This document shows, piece after piece, positions 48,601-60,200 of a stretch of DNA of 64,000 nt. A program made the translations under genes and the position numbers. This stretch comes from Xiphophorus maculatus (Eukaryota > Chordata > Actinopteri > Cyprinodontiformes > Poeciliidae): NCBI RefSeq assembly GCF_002775205.1, contig NC_036447.1, positions 7,180,501-7,244,500 on the forward strand, in the 5' to 3' direction. The notes below the pieces were generated by a model that was not told the DNA's origin, did not search any database, and saw only the letters and a program-made list of their open reading frames with translations. The stretch's first letter is position 1. Each line of letters starts with the position of its first letter.

Positions 48601-51600
48601 TGTGATCGGCTCCATGGCAACATCTATGAATACATCAACCACTTTATTGGTGAGTTTTTAACTTTGGTAGTGAATTACTTTCAAAATATTTTTAACCTAT
48701 GCACGCTTTATGTTTTTGTTGATTTTCTATTGGCTACTTGATTAGGCCTGTCATGGTAATAAATTTAGCTTGACAATAAATTGTGTCAGAATTTATTGCT
48801 ATAAACGATAATATAATGTATTATACTGATAATAGCATAATAATAAAATAACACATTCTCAAAGATCAATAAATTTTAAATTATAATGAATATTTAATAC
48901 TGAAACTGGAAGATAAAGGAAGAAAACAACAGAAACAACAAATAAACTTAATTATAAAGTCTGTAAACAAAATTAGTCCTCAAAACAAAAGTGCTAGTTG
49001 AGTCCAAAGCACCAGACTGAAGACGTTAATCATCCCATTTTTGATAGAAAGAGAAAAACTATAAATCAGGCAAATGGAAATGATTGAGCTCATTTTAATT
49101 TATCGTTCGATTAACTGATTTCAGATACTTTAATTTCCTTCTGCTTAAATAATTACCAAGTCATTTAACAAAAGTTAAATAATCTTTAAGATCATTCTGA
49201 GTTGTTTATTGAAAGAGTTTGCAACAGCAACTAAAATGTTTTTGACCTTTGCTTTACAAACTGGTGTGTTTATAGTTTTACAATTCTTCAGTTGCAGGTT
49301 AAACTCCACAGATCAAACGAGATGATAAGAAAGTTAAGAAACTCGCTGATAGCAACAACAACCGGCCTCAGTCGACCGGTTAGTCAAGTTCCAAAAGGTG
49401 TCGCAAAAATACAAAAACGCTTTAAAACGAGGAAATGGAAAAGGCAACAGATGGGCTCTGAGAAACAATCCAGGAATATACATGAAACTTCAACTTGTAC
49501 CAACATGCAATCAGATAACAGCCCACAGCAAAAGAAGAGAAATTTATCCAAACAGTGACTTGCTAAAGTTTTTACACCCCACATTGTAGTGCAAAGACAA
49601 ATATTTAGAGTAATTTTTGTGATCTATAAACACAAATAATTAAGTAGAAGTACTATTCCTACTTTGAATCGGTCTAAGACTAATTTTTAATCTATAATAT
49701 TTGATAAGAACTAACATTGTATTTTATTGTTTTATGTTATTTTATTGATTTTAGCTGTTGTATTTTATACATTTATTGATTGATTAGTATTTGATGATTT
49801 TGTTCAGCACTTTGGTCCATTTGCATACATAGAAACCAGAAGTTTACATACACTGTATTTTTTTCCACACTGACAAACTTTTCCCATTTTAGGTCAATTA
49901 AGATTACCAACAGCAGCAAATTTTATTATTTTCTTTAAAGTCAAAAGCTTAAATACGCCTTTAAACAATTTGGGACATTTGATGCCAGGTGTTTGGAAGC
50001 TTATTCATAACATTTGAGTTAATTAGAGACAAACCTGTGGATGTAATTTAAACACACGGCTTCTTTCTGTAACATCAATGGAAAGAAAAAATAAATCAGC
50101 CAACATACCATGAAGAGAATTGTGGTGTTTTTTTATATAAAGTATATAAACTTCTGGTTTCAGATGCGACGTTTATAGATAAAATTGACTCGACAAATTA
50201 CTTCCCGTTTGCAGAGAGACAGAAACATTAGTTTTGGACCGCCGGCCTATCCTGAACTCTTTGTAGACCAACTGGTTTTCTTCCCATCAACTCTGACCGG
50301 CTGAAGAAAAACAGCCTGGCAGCATGATGCTGTTACCGCCAAACTTTTTTCATTTATCTATTTTTAACAAACAGCAGGTGAGAACCTGAAAAAAAATAAA
50401 AATAAAACAATTCCTGCCCCACTGACATGCAATTTTAAATAACTGATCTAAAGCTTCCTTGCTGCTCTCATCAACCTACAAACATTTAAATCTCCCCACA
50501 TGATGAACTCTGAAATTATTCCCACATTGAAATACACTTAAACCTCACATTCTCTTCCTTACATGTACAGTTATTCATATATTTTATATTATATTAACAA
50601 TAAAATGTTTGGTCTTTGAGACACCCATCCTGTAAAACATATGAATGAGATTTTTAAAGCTGATTTATATCTGTACTTTGTTTAGACTCATTTAATCCAG
50701 TCCAAAACATTTTCTGAATATTGAGTGGAAGTTGATGGTTTTACAGTTTTGAATTCAGTAAGTCGGGCTCGTTTCCGGTGAGAGTTGGACTCCGCCAGGG
50801 CTGCCCTTTGTCACCGATTCTGTCCACTTTCATGGACAGAATTTCTAGGCGCAGCCAAGGTGTTGAGAGGATCCGATTTGGTGGCCTTAGGATCTCATCT
50901 CTGCTTTTTGCAGACGATGTGGTCCTTTTGGCTTCATCGGGTCGTGATCTGCAGCTCTCGCTGGAGCGGTTCGCAGCCGAGTGTGAAGCGGCTGGGATGT
51001 GGATCAGTGCCTCCAAATCCGAGGCCATGGTCTTGAGCCGGAAAAGGGTAGAGTGCCTTCTCCGGGTCAGGGGGGGGTGTCCTGCCCCAAGTGGAGGAGT
51101 TCAAGTATCTCGGGATCTTGTTCACAAATGAGGGAAGAAGGGAGCGGGAGATCGACAGGCGGATTGGCGCAGCGTCTGCCGTCAAGTGGGAGCTGTACCG
51201 GTCCGTCGTGGTGAAGAGAGAGCTGAGCCAAAAAGCGAAGCTCTCGATTTACCGGTCGATCTACGTCCCCACCCTCATCTATGGTCATGAGCTTTGGGTC
51301 ATGACCGAAAGAACGAGATCACGGATACAAGCGGCCGAAATGGGTTTTCTCCGTAGGGTGGCTGGGCTCTCCCTTAGAGATAGGGTGAGAAGCTCAGTCA
51401 TCCGGGAGGGACTCAGAGTAGAGCCGCTGCTCCTTCACATCGAGAGGAGCCAGTTGAGGTGCATCTGGTCAGGATGCCTCCTGGACGCCTCCCTGGTGAG
51501 GTGTTCCGGGCACGTCCCACCGGGAGGAGGCCCCAGGGAAGACCCAGAACACGCTGGAGGGACTATGTCTCTCGGCTGGCCTGGGAATGCCTCGGGATTC

Positions 51601-52651
51601 CCCCGGAAGAGCTGGAACAAGTGGCCGGGGAGAGGGAAGTCTGGGCCTCCCTTCTGAAGCTGCTACCCCCGCGACCCGACCTCGGATAAGCGGAGGAAGA
51701 TGGATGGATGGATGGATGGGTGGGTGGATGGATGGATATTTACAAACGGTACATACTCCAGTTTTAGGGAAGTAAAAAAAACACAGATTTGTTGTGAATT
51801 AAACTATAAATAAACTAAATTGATATTGAATTTAAATTACTTAAGCAGACTTCTCAATCTGCTTTTTAGCCGGTGGAAAAGTACAAGCTGTAGTGGAGCT
51901 GCATTCAAGCAGATTGGGCAAGAGTTCGAAGAAGAAGAACAAAAAAGTATTTCCGCACCTTCTGTCAAACAGGTCAGCCCTGATTACTTTCAGGTGACAA
52001 CATCTCACAGAATTGTCCCTTTTCAGCCTTGTACAACAAAACAAAGGTCATGATTCACAACCTCTTCAACTGAACATATGAGACATTTACCTAAATATCA
52101 AAAAACATACATTTTTTTAGGATTTGCATCAAGTTTTCAGATTTAATTTTAAAGACCTTAGTCAAGTTAATTTGTATTATTTATATTTTTTGTGTCATTT
52201 TTTCAGAACAAAAGACGGGAAATTCACTTGTTTTGTTAAAGTAAACAAAATAAGTGAATTTGTTGGCTAGGATTTCTATGGATATTCATTCTTTTCATTC
52301 GGGATTTTCCTTGTTCATTTTATCAACCACTTTGAAATAGAAACGAGATATTAAAACATCAAAGAAACAATCCTTTCCTTATCAGTTCGTGTATGTTAGT
52401 TGTTTTAGGGTAGCTACATCTTTACAATATTTTTCTCCAATATTAGATATATTGCAGTCATTTTCTATTTTTCATTTTTAATTCATATATATATCTTTAT
52501 GCATTGTCTGTAAACTAGCTACAAAACCTTATTTCAGCTAAAGAAACGTCAATATTTTTGTTTTAAAAACTGTCAAGGAAACCTTCTTACCGGCGCCAGA
52601 AAAATGCCCGCAGATGAGAATCAGGGCCGTGAACGCACCATTCGTCAGCAT
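42605..52651 (-). CDS. ifngr1: interferon-gamma receptor 1 (ligand-binding chain), CRFB family
   Basis: A class II cytokine receptor that binds interferon gamma and signals through JAK1 and STAT1. Coding exons, leftwards: 52591-52651, 46688-46811, 46404-46564, 45761-45918, 44316-44466, 43594-43727, 42605-43021; 401 aa, phases consistent. Signal peptide 1-20; first fibronectin-like domain about 21-115 (opens VPPPSNVMVNC...NTTVSWDY); second about 116-215 with paired cysteines; membrane helix about 224-248; cytoplasmic tail about 150 aa, shorter than in mammals. The STAT1 dock SPYDRPHA (Y378) matches the family YDKPH motif, and the C-terminus EPVIGYHGN resembles the family's terminal IGY. The JAK1 box (LPKS in mammals) is only loosely matched by MPKIR at an exon end. 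The acceptor at 46564/46565 and donor at 43594/43593 are weak and were set by phase. Teleosts have two paralogues; I cannot say which this is. Confidence 0.9.
43080..43500. repeat. low-complexity cluster of GAAATTTCTGAG words and inverses
   Basis: The last ifngr1 intron contains many copies of AAATTTCTGAGTTTGAAAA, TTTTGAGATT and their reverse complements, with runs of A or T. It looks like slippage-expanded, self-complementary DNA. Confidence 0.7.
46965..47466. mobile_element. reverse-oriented copy of the GTTTAGTTCGCTTTAAT element
   Basis: The right end ATTAAAGCGAACTAAACAGG followed by GCTGGTGTGAACACACCC is the reverse complement of the left end at 10690-10740. The interior GGGGGCGCCACAAC matches the GGCAGCGCCACCACAG block. 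It lies in ifngr1 intron 1. Confidence 0.6.
47955..48440. mobile_element. hAT-like element (GTAGGGCTGAAGCGATTAAT end)
   Basis: The left end TGTAGGGCTGAAGCGATTAA is clear, with TTTTGAAATAATCAACTAA inside it. The right edge near ATTGATTGATCAATAGATGA is less certain. It is related in layout to 9155-9985 and lies in ifngr1 intron 1. Confidence 0.45.
48743..49112. mobile_element. hAT-like element (AGGCCTGTCATGGTAAT end)
   Basis: The left end AGGCCTGTCATGGTAATAAA, then GACAATAAATTGTGTCAGAA and ATTGCTATAAACGATAATA; the right end is ATTTATCGTTCGATTAACTG. This is a familiar fish repeat layout with no coding content. It lies in ifngr1 intron 1. Confidence 0.5.
49825..50168. mobile_element. Tc1/mariner-type MITE (CAGAAGTTTACATACAC ends)
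   Basis: The left end ACCAGAAGTTTACATACACT and the right end AAGTATATAAACTTCTGGTT are inverted repeats of the kind that bound fish Tc1-like elements. The interior is non-coding. It lies in ifngr1 intron 1. Confidence 0.7.
50760..51738 (+). pseudogene. 5'-truncated LINE, reverse transcriptase C-terminal part
   Basis: The first frame (from about 50762) shows GLRQGCPLSP, then LLFADDVVLL, the catalytic FADD box of reverse transcriptase. After a frameshift near 51065-51090 (a G run) the frame continues with EFKYLGILFTNEGR, LIYGHELWVMTERTRSRIQA and FLRRVAGLSLRDR. A second shift near 51450-51475 leads to RMPPGRLPGEVF, GRRPQGRPRTRW and a stop near 51688. The element ends in a GGAT repeat (51701-51736). 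This is the tail organisation of a common fish non-LTR retrotransposon. The endonuclease and most of the RT domain are missing, so it is dead. It lies in ifngr1 intron 1, antisense to the gene. Confidence 0.85.
51701..51738. repeat. (GGAT)n tail repeat
   Basis: GATGGATGGATGGATGG with a few GGGT variants at the 3' end of the LINE copy. Such tetranucleotide tails are typical of the element's priming end. Confidence 0.9.
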
Positions 52652-52849
52652 GTCTGAGGCCTTTGAAAGGGTTCTGATGAACGATCAGTTTGGACTTCCT
52701 CCTCAGCGACCGGCTGCCAGAATTAAACGAATTAAACCTCAGCTTCCACACATTTGGCAAAAAGCATTAAAAGCCTCGACAACTGCGTGATTTGACATCA
52801 GATCTATTTTTCCCTTTAAGTCGATTTCCTCTCAAACGTCCCGTCAGTG

Positions 52850-52945
52850 GAAATGAGTCAGAGCTCCGACTAGTCCTCAGGCGTGTGTAGTAAAAACACT
52901 GATGGCTCATTAACCTGTAAAACACCTTGACTGACGTCACGGGGT
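52850..52945 (-). promoter_or_regulatory. ifngr1 upstream region with AP-1 and CRE consensus sites
   Basis: TGAGTCA, a consensus AP-1 site, is at 52854-52860, about 200 bases upstream of the ifngr1 ATG. A perfect palindromic CRE, TGACGTCA, is at 52932-52939, about 280 bases upstream. Their use is inferred from consensus only. Confidence 0.45.
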
Positions 52946-52949
52946 GGGT

Positions 52950-54068
52950 CTTTCCAAACGTCTGTTATGCACTATCGCCGTCTAGTGGTAGAAGTCAGAA
53001 TCTCAATCAAAAAACTAAATAAATCTGAAAAGGTTGAACAAAAGGGTTTGACCTACTACTAAAGGACTTTGTGACTTTTTTTTTTCTTTAGAATAAATGC
53101 ATTAATAAAATGTTTCAGTCTGACTTTAAACACCTTAATGATGCTTAAACCATGTTTCCATTGCGTTTTGGGACAATATTATGTAAAATCCACTTTTGTT
53201 TTTTAGCTTTTCATCAATTTATGTTATTGCCTCAACAAAAACATTCACTAGCGATTCGATTCCTTTGAACAGCTCCTGAAGGGTAGGACTCGAATCTCAG
53301 TAAGAGAGAACTGTTCTTTGCTTATTATGACTTTGCTTACTAAAAATGCTCTGCTCGCACCACAACAGCTATTGTTATTTTTATTTAATTAAAAATGGTT
53401 TATTCGGAAAATAAATACAATTTATAGAACTGGGTGGATAACTTTTATATGTAAAGGTGCAGAAGAGGATTTTAATTTCTGCCACAGCAAGTTAAGTCTA
53501 GTTACAAATAGACCTAAAATGTTAACAACTTAACTTATTCTTTGATTTCCATGTGTTTGACATCATTGGAAAGGTTAGACTCTTTCAGAAACTGTAAATA
53601 ACTCAAAACGCACCGGGTTGTTCATTGTTTTATCGTGAAACAGTGCTTCAGACCAATTTCTCGCGTTAGCTCAGATGTTTCTGAGACTTTTCTTACCACA
53701 ATGCGTCTGTAAAACACACATGCTGCGGAGGTCCCAAGGTTACTATTATGTCATTTTCCTATCGTTTACTCCACGTGACTGAGGTTTAAGACAAGCCACG
53801 CCCTTTTGTCTCACCAGGCTTTCCAGTTACTGTGATGAAGGGCAGACAAAACAAAGATAATCCCATCACTGGGCAGTTGCTCCGCTGCATGTGTAAGCAT
53901 GTGAGCAGCTGCTTAACCTCTGGTCCCTCCCACCACAGCTGGACAGAAACCCGCTCATCTCATCCTTAACTCAGCGCAGCTTTCTCTGCAGACACATATC
54001 CTGCTGCTGCAAACGGCCGTTCTCCATCCATACATCCATCCATTTTCCCCCTCCAGTAGCAGCTGACC
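52950..54068. other. intergenic region between ifngr1 and the SMIM28-like gene
   Basis: The two genes are divergent with 1.4 kb between their ATGs. No exon or recognisable repeat was seen. A CACGTG E-box is at 53772-53777. The last 250 bases before 54069 are less AT-rich and probably hold the promoter of the plus-strand gene. Confidence 0.45.
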
Positions 54069-56380
54069 ATGATCCGGATGCTGCTGGACAGCAGCTGGAT
54101 GAGGTTTGGACCAGCAGGCGATGGGCTGGACGACTGGGAGACGGGACGGCTTCCAACACAGGAGCAGCAGGTGTGTGAAGTTACATCATAACTGGATAAT
54201 TATTATAATAACAATACAGTGCAGCATTTTAAAGTTCACTGCAAAAACACAAAATATTACCAAGTATTTTTAGTCTAGTTTCTAGTTTAAGTATCTTAGT
54301 ACACTTGAAATTAGACAAAAATAACTTGGGTAGAGTAGCCAAACATTTTACTAAAGTATGAGTAGAGCTACTTCAACACATTTTACTCAAGTAAAAGTAA
54401 AAAGTCTACTCAACTGCTGAGTAACTGATGAAATTATCAATTATTTAATATTTAAAAATTACATCATCAGATGATCCAGAATATAACGTTAAGTGGAAAT
54501 TTTGGTATTTTAAGAACCACAATGACAATAAATCATATAAGTAGCAAAAAATAACAAAATCAGGCAAAATATTATTTTTTCCAGATCAGTTTCTATAAAT
54601 AAAAAAACTTATGAAACTTTAACAAAAACTGTTAAAGTCATTAAATGATTGATAATTTGGTAATTTACTCAGTACTTGAGTAAACTTTTTACCAAATACT
54701 TTTTTACTCTTACTTAAGGAATTTCTTGCGTGGCTACTTTTTACTTTTACCTGAGTAAAAATATGCTAAAGCAGAAATACTCTTACTCGAGTAACATTTT
54801 TAGATACCCTGAGCGTAAGTGATTACTGGGAGGGAATTTAGAGACACTGAAGTAAACAACAGCCATGCTGTTCTGTAGCAGCTGGAAGGTTGAAAGATCA
54901 GCCTCATGTGTGGATCAAATGTAAATTCAGCTTTTGTCTTATCTGCTGATGCGGCTTTAAGTCAAGACAAAATCCAACCACTCTTTCCCAGCTGGCAAAT
55001 CCCCAGAAACCTTCGGTTTTAGGCCACTAACGTCGTGCACGCATTCGAATCTGGAATCCACACAAATAGGATTTAATAGCGTCTTACTACTGAAAACAAA
55101 ACAACATGTCTTCTAACTTCTACAGAGGGGAAAGTAATCAATTTGAAATAACAGAAAATGCTGATTTTGGTCAGCTGTGTTACACACAATTAACCCAACA
55201 TATGACATGATGTCATAAAGAAATTCATCTGTAGAGAAAAAACAAAAACATAACAGAAAACAAACAGTCTCTCTGGACCTTCTAGAATAACTTTGGGTAA
55301 AAATGAGAAAGAATTAAATCATGTTTTTAAATACAGTTACAATAACAAATGCAGATTGCAGCAGGTTTTCAGTTTTTAATGGAGTAATTGCATAGAAAAA
55401 ACATGGTACTTTTAGTATTAGTACTATTAAAAGTACCAGTAACTTTGCACTTTCTTTCTGAGTTTTGTAGTTTTTAAACTGGAACAAATTAAAGACGCTC
55501 AAGCTAGTGAAAAATTACATGAATATGTTTTATTTTCGTTCTGTCATTTTATTCTATTCTGATTTTATATTTGCACACTTTGGTGCAGCTTCAACCTGTT
55601 CTTAAAGCAAGAACAAAACCTTGACATAGACAATTATTTGCATCTGTTATTATAATTTTACATATTTAATCAATTAATTGTCAATTAAATACATATTTCA
55701 ACATTGAATTTAACGTTTATTTCATGGTTCATTTTAATTAATGATTTAATGGTGTTTTTATTTAATTTTGTCCCTTTTGGCCCTCTGTAGTTGTAATGCA
55801 GATTATAAAGGTTCTAATCATTTTGTTCAGGTTTTAAAAGCAGAAATCCAGTGAAATTATTACTTGTTTTCATGTGTTACTTTTCAGATACCATCCTCTA
55901 TGGTGTAATGTAAGAAAATCAGGTTTTTAAATCTGTATCTTTCTTGCTGATCTTCAGATCATCACCTGGCCTGATGTGGAGTTAGAAGAGGACAGAGGCT
56001 CAGAGCTGGCGTTGTACATTTGTCTCCCGATCGTCTCCGTTTTCCTGCTGGCTCTCCTGGCTGGTCTGATCTACAAACGCTGTTTCCGTCACAAACTTAC
56101 CCTGGCCAACATAATTGCCCTGGACGTCCAGGACGCAGACGCCAACGCAGAGTTTCTAGCCTCCCTGACCAGGAACGCCGAGCGCCACACTAGCACCAGT
56201 TCTGACGGATCGGACGGCGTCTTCATTATGGTTTATCTGCCGCCGCCGTACGAGGAAACGCTCACCAAAATCACCCGAGCCGCCAGCCTGGCCAGCTCCA
56301 GAGACGTAGAGGCGATGAAGATAGAAAACCTGGAGGCCCTGCTGGGCCCTGAGCTGAAACATAACATCCAGACTGTGTGA
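54069..56380 (+). CDS. smim28: SMIM28-like small single-pass membrane protein
   Basis: Two coding exons, 54069-54170 and 55958-56380, join in phase 0 to 174 aa. The first exon encodes a short N-terminus (MIRMLLDSSWMRFG..., ...DDWETG) whose pattern, with the downstream membrane segment and proline-tyrosine motif, resembles vertebrate SMIM28 as I recall it; the match is from memory and moderate. There is no signal peptide. A membrane helix spans about 51-73 (ALYICLPIVSVFLLALLAGL) followed by KRC. The tail has an acidic/Ala stretch, a Ser/Thr-rich patch (112-119), a LPPPYEE motif (128-134) that fits WW-domain (NEDD4-type ligase) binding, and a Leu-rich end. The function of the family is not established. 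A transposon begins 7 bases after the stop. The exon structure is firm; the name is less so. Confidence 0.7.
54238..54806. mobile_element. ACTCAAGTAAAAGTA element inserted in a palindromic MITE
   Basis: CACTGCAAAAACACAAAATA starts at 54238 and is cut at about 54326, where GGGTAGAGTAGCC begins. The second element runs through CACATTTTACTCAAGTAAAA and ends near GTAACATTTTTAGATACCC (about 54806). The remaining half of the first element is not visible beyond it. This lies in the intron of the SMIM28-like gene. Confidence 0.6.
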
Positions 56381-56386
56381 TGAGAT

Positions 56387-57222
56387 ATTAAAGTTGGATC
56401 TCATTCACTTTTATTTAATCAAAAACATATAATTTTGACACATTTGTTAAAACTGTCACCATGTTGTGATAGTTTGTTATGAGACAGATAATCTGTGAAA
56501 AGATCGATCTTCTTCTCTTCCCCAAGCTACTGCTGTCTTAAGAAATGGAAAAGCAACCAATCAGAGCCAGGAGGCGGGTCTTAGAGCTGTCAATCATCCT
56601 CATGTTCTCACTGCTAAATATACTAATGACAGAGAAACAACTCACTGTTACAGGAAAACTGCCTTAGCATTCACAAAACAAGTTATGCTAGCTCTAGTGT
56701 AGCAGAGAGCAACGGGGGTGGATGAGCAGCGCCACATGAGATTGTGATTAACAGCGCTTAGACCCTCCTCCTGACATTGATTGGTTGTTTCTCCTACTTT
56801 AGCTGCTATTTTTGTCTTAAGGAGTAGAAAAACAACCAATCAGAGCCAGGAGGTGGGTCTTAGAGCTGTCAATCAACCTCATGAATGCGCTGCTAAACTT
56901 GCTAATGGAGAAGAAACAATTTACAGTTACAGAAAAACAGTGAGTATGCTAACTAGCCTTAGCCTTCACAACAGGCTCTTCTAGCTGCAGTAAGGGGGAT
57001 GATGGGGAGAAAAGAGGTGCGAGCACAGAGGGTGATTGACAGCGCTAAGACCCACCTCCTGTCTGATTAGTTCTTTCTAGTTAGCTCTGGGAGAACATGG
57101 AGGAGCTTGATTTTTTTCACAGATTTTCTTTCTCATACCAAACTGTCATGACATGGGGACAATTTTAAATAAATATGTAACAAAATGCATTTTGTACAAA
57201 AGTTACAAAATGCAGCTTTAAC
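56387..57222. mobile_element. long inverted-repeat element, TTAAAGCTGCA family
   Basis: The left end is ATATTAAAGTTGGATC and the right end is AAATGCAGCTTTAACTTC. Inside, AACCAATCAGAGCCAGGAGG occurs twice (about 56556 and 56834) and faces GACAGCGCTAAGACCCACC and TAGACCCTCCTCCTGAC in inverse orientation, so the copy looks internally duplicated relative to 41940-42376. It supplies most of the possible 3' UTR of the SMIM28-like gene. Confidence 0.6.
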
Positions 57223-60200
57223 TTCACAATTAAAAAACAACTTTAGAACAACATGAAATCAGACACTAAGGCTCTGGAAAATATTTATCTGTTTTGTTTA
57301 AGAGCTGCTTAACACTAAATATTCAATATTAAATGTAGTTTTGTAGTATCAGAAAAATGGTCAGGGAAATTTGTTGCTACTGGAAACGAAAGAAACAGAC
57401 AAAGTTACAGACAAGCAGGAGATGCTCATCCTACCACATCAAGTTGTTTTTCTAAATGTGTAAATATGAATTGTGTGAAAATGTTTATATGGATATTTTA
57501 TGAGTTCTAATCTCAAAGGTGTCTTAATGAATAATAAATATGTAGAAATCTCTGCAGTGATCTGCCTTTTTGTGTGGGAAATTATAAAAATAATTTTCTT
57601 TTCAGTTCAGGCATGACGGGAGAGAAATCATAAACATTTGGATTAAAATCCTCTTATTCTTGCTAAGTTTTACTGTAAGCCAATAAATCTCCACATGAAC
57701 AATATGTGACATTGATTATGTAACAAAATAAGCTAAAATGCAGAACCGCAGTGCCACAAAATTAATGCAACCTTACAAAATTTGTAAAATTAAAAAACGA
57801 ACACAGATCCCCAGCATAATGCAACCACCACCATGCTTTCATACCATCTCCACCCCTACTCAAGCAGCCTTTAGTTCTTTGTTTGCAGGTCAGTTCTGTT
57901 TGTGTTCAGTTAGAGTTCAGTTGACCTCAGTTAAATTGGGCCCAAATTTGTTACTTATACTTTGACTAATTCTTGCATTAAATCTTTGTTAACTATTTTT
58001 GGAAGAATTAAATTTAAACTGTTTCTACTTTGAATACTTTTCTGTCCTCGTTTGAGTCTGGTCCCTCACAAGGCAGGTGGATACATTTTAGGATAGATTG
58101 AATTTAGTTGTGAAGGAAAGAAACTGTAGGGGAATTAAACATGCCTAGTGAAGCTACTGCCACAACTAGTTATTAAATTTTTTTTTTCATCTGGAAAGCT
58201 TCTTCCCTTCATAGATTGTAATAAAAAGCAGCTTTCTTGTGTTTACCCATGTTATGTTGACTGATATTAAAAATTGTTTGATCTGAAACATTTAAATGAG
58301 ACAAAACCCAAAAACAGATTAAATCTATTATTTGAAAAACATAAACTGGGAGGTTTACAGAGATATTCGACTGGGAGCTGTGGACTGATTTCTGTAACAA
58401 TTTCTGTAAAAGGTTTCCAATATGTCTGGTAAAAATAAGGGTCTATAAAAACAAAAATAACTATTATTCTTGTACTTTGTTATTTAATACTTTCTAATGC
58501 TCATTCCAATCATATTTTTAGTTGTTGCTACTGTTTCAGATTCGTCCAGTTTGTCACGTATGAACGTCAGGGCCTCAGATGATGGGAAAAACTTTTTTCT
58601 AAGCTCTGGTTGGAGCAACTGCGCCATCTAGTGTCCAGTATTATTATCACACTTTTGAGTAATGACATTTCAGTCTAAATAAGAGAAATGTCCCATTCAC
58701 CTCTGAATAATTTATGGATGGTTGGGTACTTCAGCATTGGAAAATATCTTTGAAATGGACTTATCAGTAGTAATCTCTCCAGAAAAGAAAAATAGTTTAT
58801 GTTGGACAAAATAAACAGACATGTAATCCTGATATAATAATTTATTATAGTTTTTCAGTTTCATCCTCAAAATAACTTGTTTAATCTATTTCTCTGTAAA
58901 TTAACTTAGTGTGGTGTGTCAAAACTTGACAACTTTTATAAATCTCTAAAAATAATTTCTGGAATGTATTTTTTAAAACTTTTGGAGTTTTAATTTCACA
59001 GATAAACTGTGCTGTTCATTTCAGAATCCTATGCATTTAATTCTTTCATATGCACAATTTTTTATTGTCACTAATTGTAATCTTCGCTTGCAAAACTTTC
59101 TGCTTGCTTGTAGGGAACAAAAGACGTGAAATCCTGCTTTCAGACTGAAAATGTGTGCTCTTGGATCATGGCATAAAAATTGCCCCATACTAAAAAATAT
59201 CCACCAATGAAGTCAGAAATTTACAAGTTATTTCTAGAACATTTATGAGATTGATCTAAAGGTTTCTGAGCTTTTTGGTGGAAATTTATAACTCCTTTTC
59301 TTTTCTATCTACAATGACCCTAATTAGCTGTTTCTGCAGTTATTAAATAAATAAAATATTAGATATCTTTGACGTACTTCAATGTATTAATGTCTTTTTA
59401 TCGCTCTGTAAACCACATCACATTTTCTGTCTGTGTTTGAAATCTTCCTGGCTATAGTTATAGGAACGCTGCATTGCTTTTACATTAAGCTGCAAACCTA
59501 TATAGGTTTATGTTTACTTAGTTGGTTGCACATTATAATCCAGTTTCAACATGTGGTTTTCCTGGGTTCACATCTAGCATGACCTGCCAGCTGTATTTTG
59601 TTTCAAACGAGGTACACCTTAACTTCATTCTTTTCTCTTGCACCATAATTTTGCTCTCCTCTCTAACAGAGGAGCACAGGCAGACATTTTGAAAATGTGA
59701 TTAAAGTAGTAGAAACACTTCTGCTCCAACTGAAACAGCTGCTTTGTTTTTGTTTCTTTTGTTCTGTTTCTGTCTGACTTAACATGATAGCTGCACTCAG
59801 GATGTTCTCACATTTAGTACACTCTGTCCTTTACTTTTCTATGATGACTTGCTTATCTAGCCAGGTTCTCTCTTTCTCTTATATATGTGATCAATTTTGA
59901 CCCATAAATGAGAATAGATTGATTTAAGGACAGTTGTAGTCTACTGTACATAAATTTAATTATGGGCATCCACATGTTTTTAATTGTGGTCTGTTAAAAA
60001 AAGTGGGCACAGGTTTGCATTTCTTGTGAATGTTGTCTCTCATTTGTTGTGTGCATTTGTAATGTGCACAAAATTTTGTCTAATGCCAAAGGGACAAGAT
60101 TTTGCAATTACGGTGTTTCCATTAAATAAGAAACACAAAAATCACATGTGAATAAGTTTATTAATGCGGTAAGTCATTAGAAATCATGACCACCATCATC

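Noticed and set aside
49292-49558. 88-codon basic plus frame
   Set aside because: Lys/Arg/Ser-rich with no family signal; lies in ifngr1 intron 1 among repeats.
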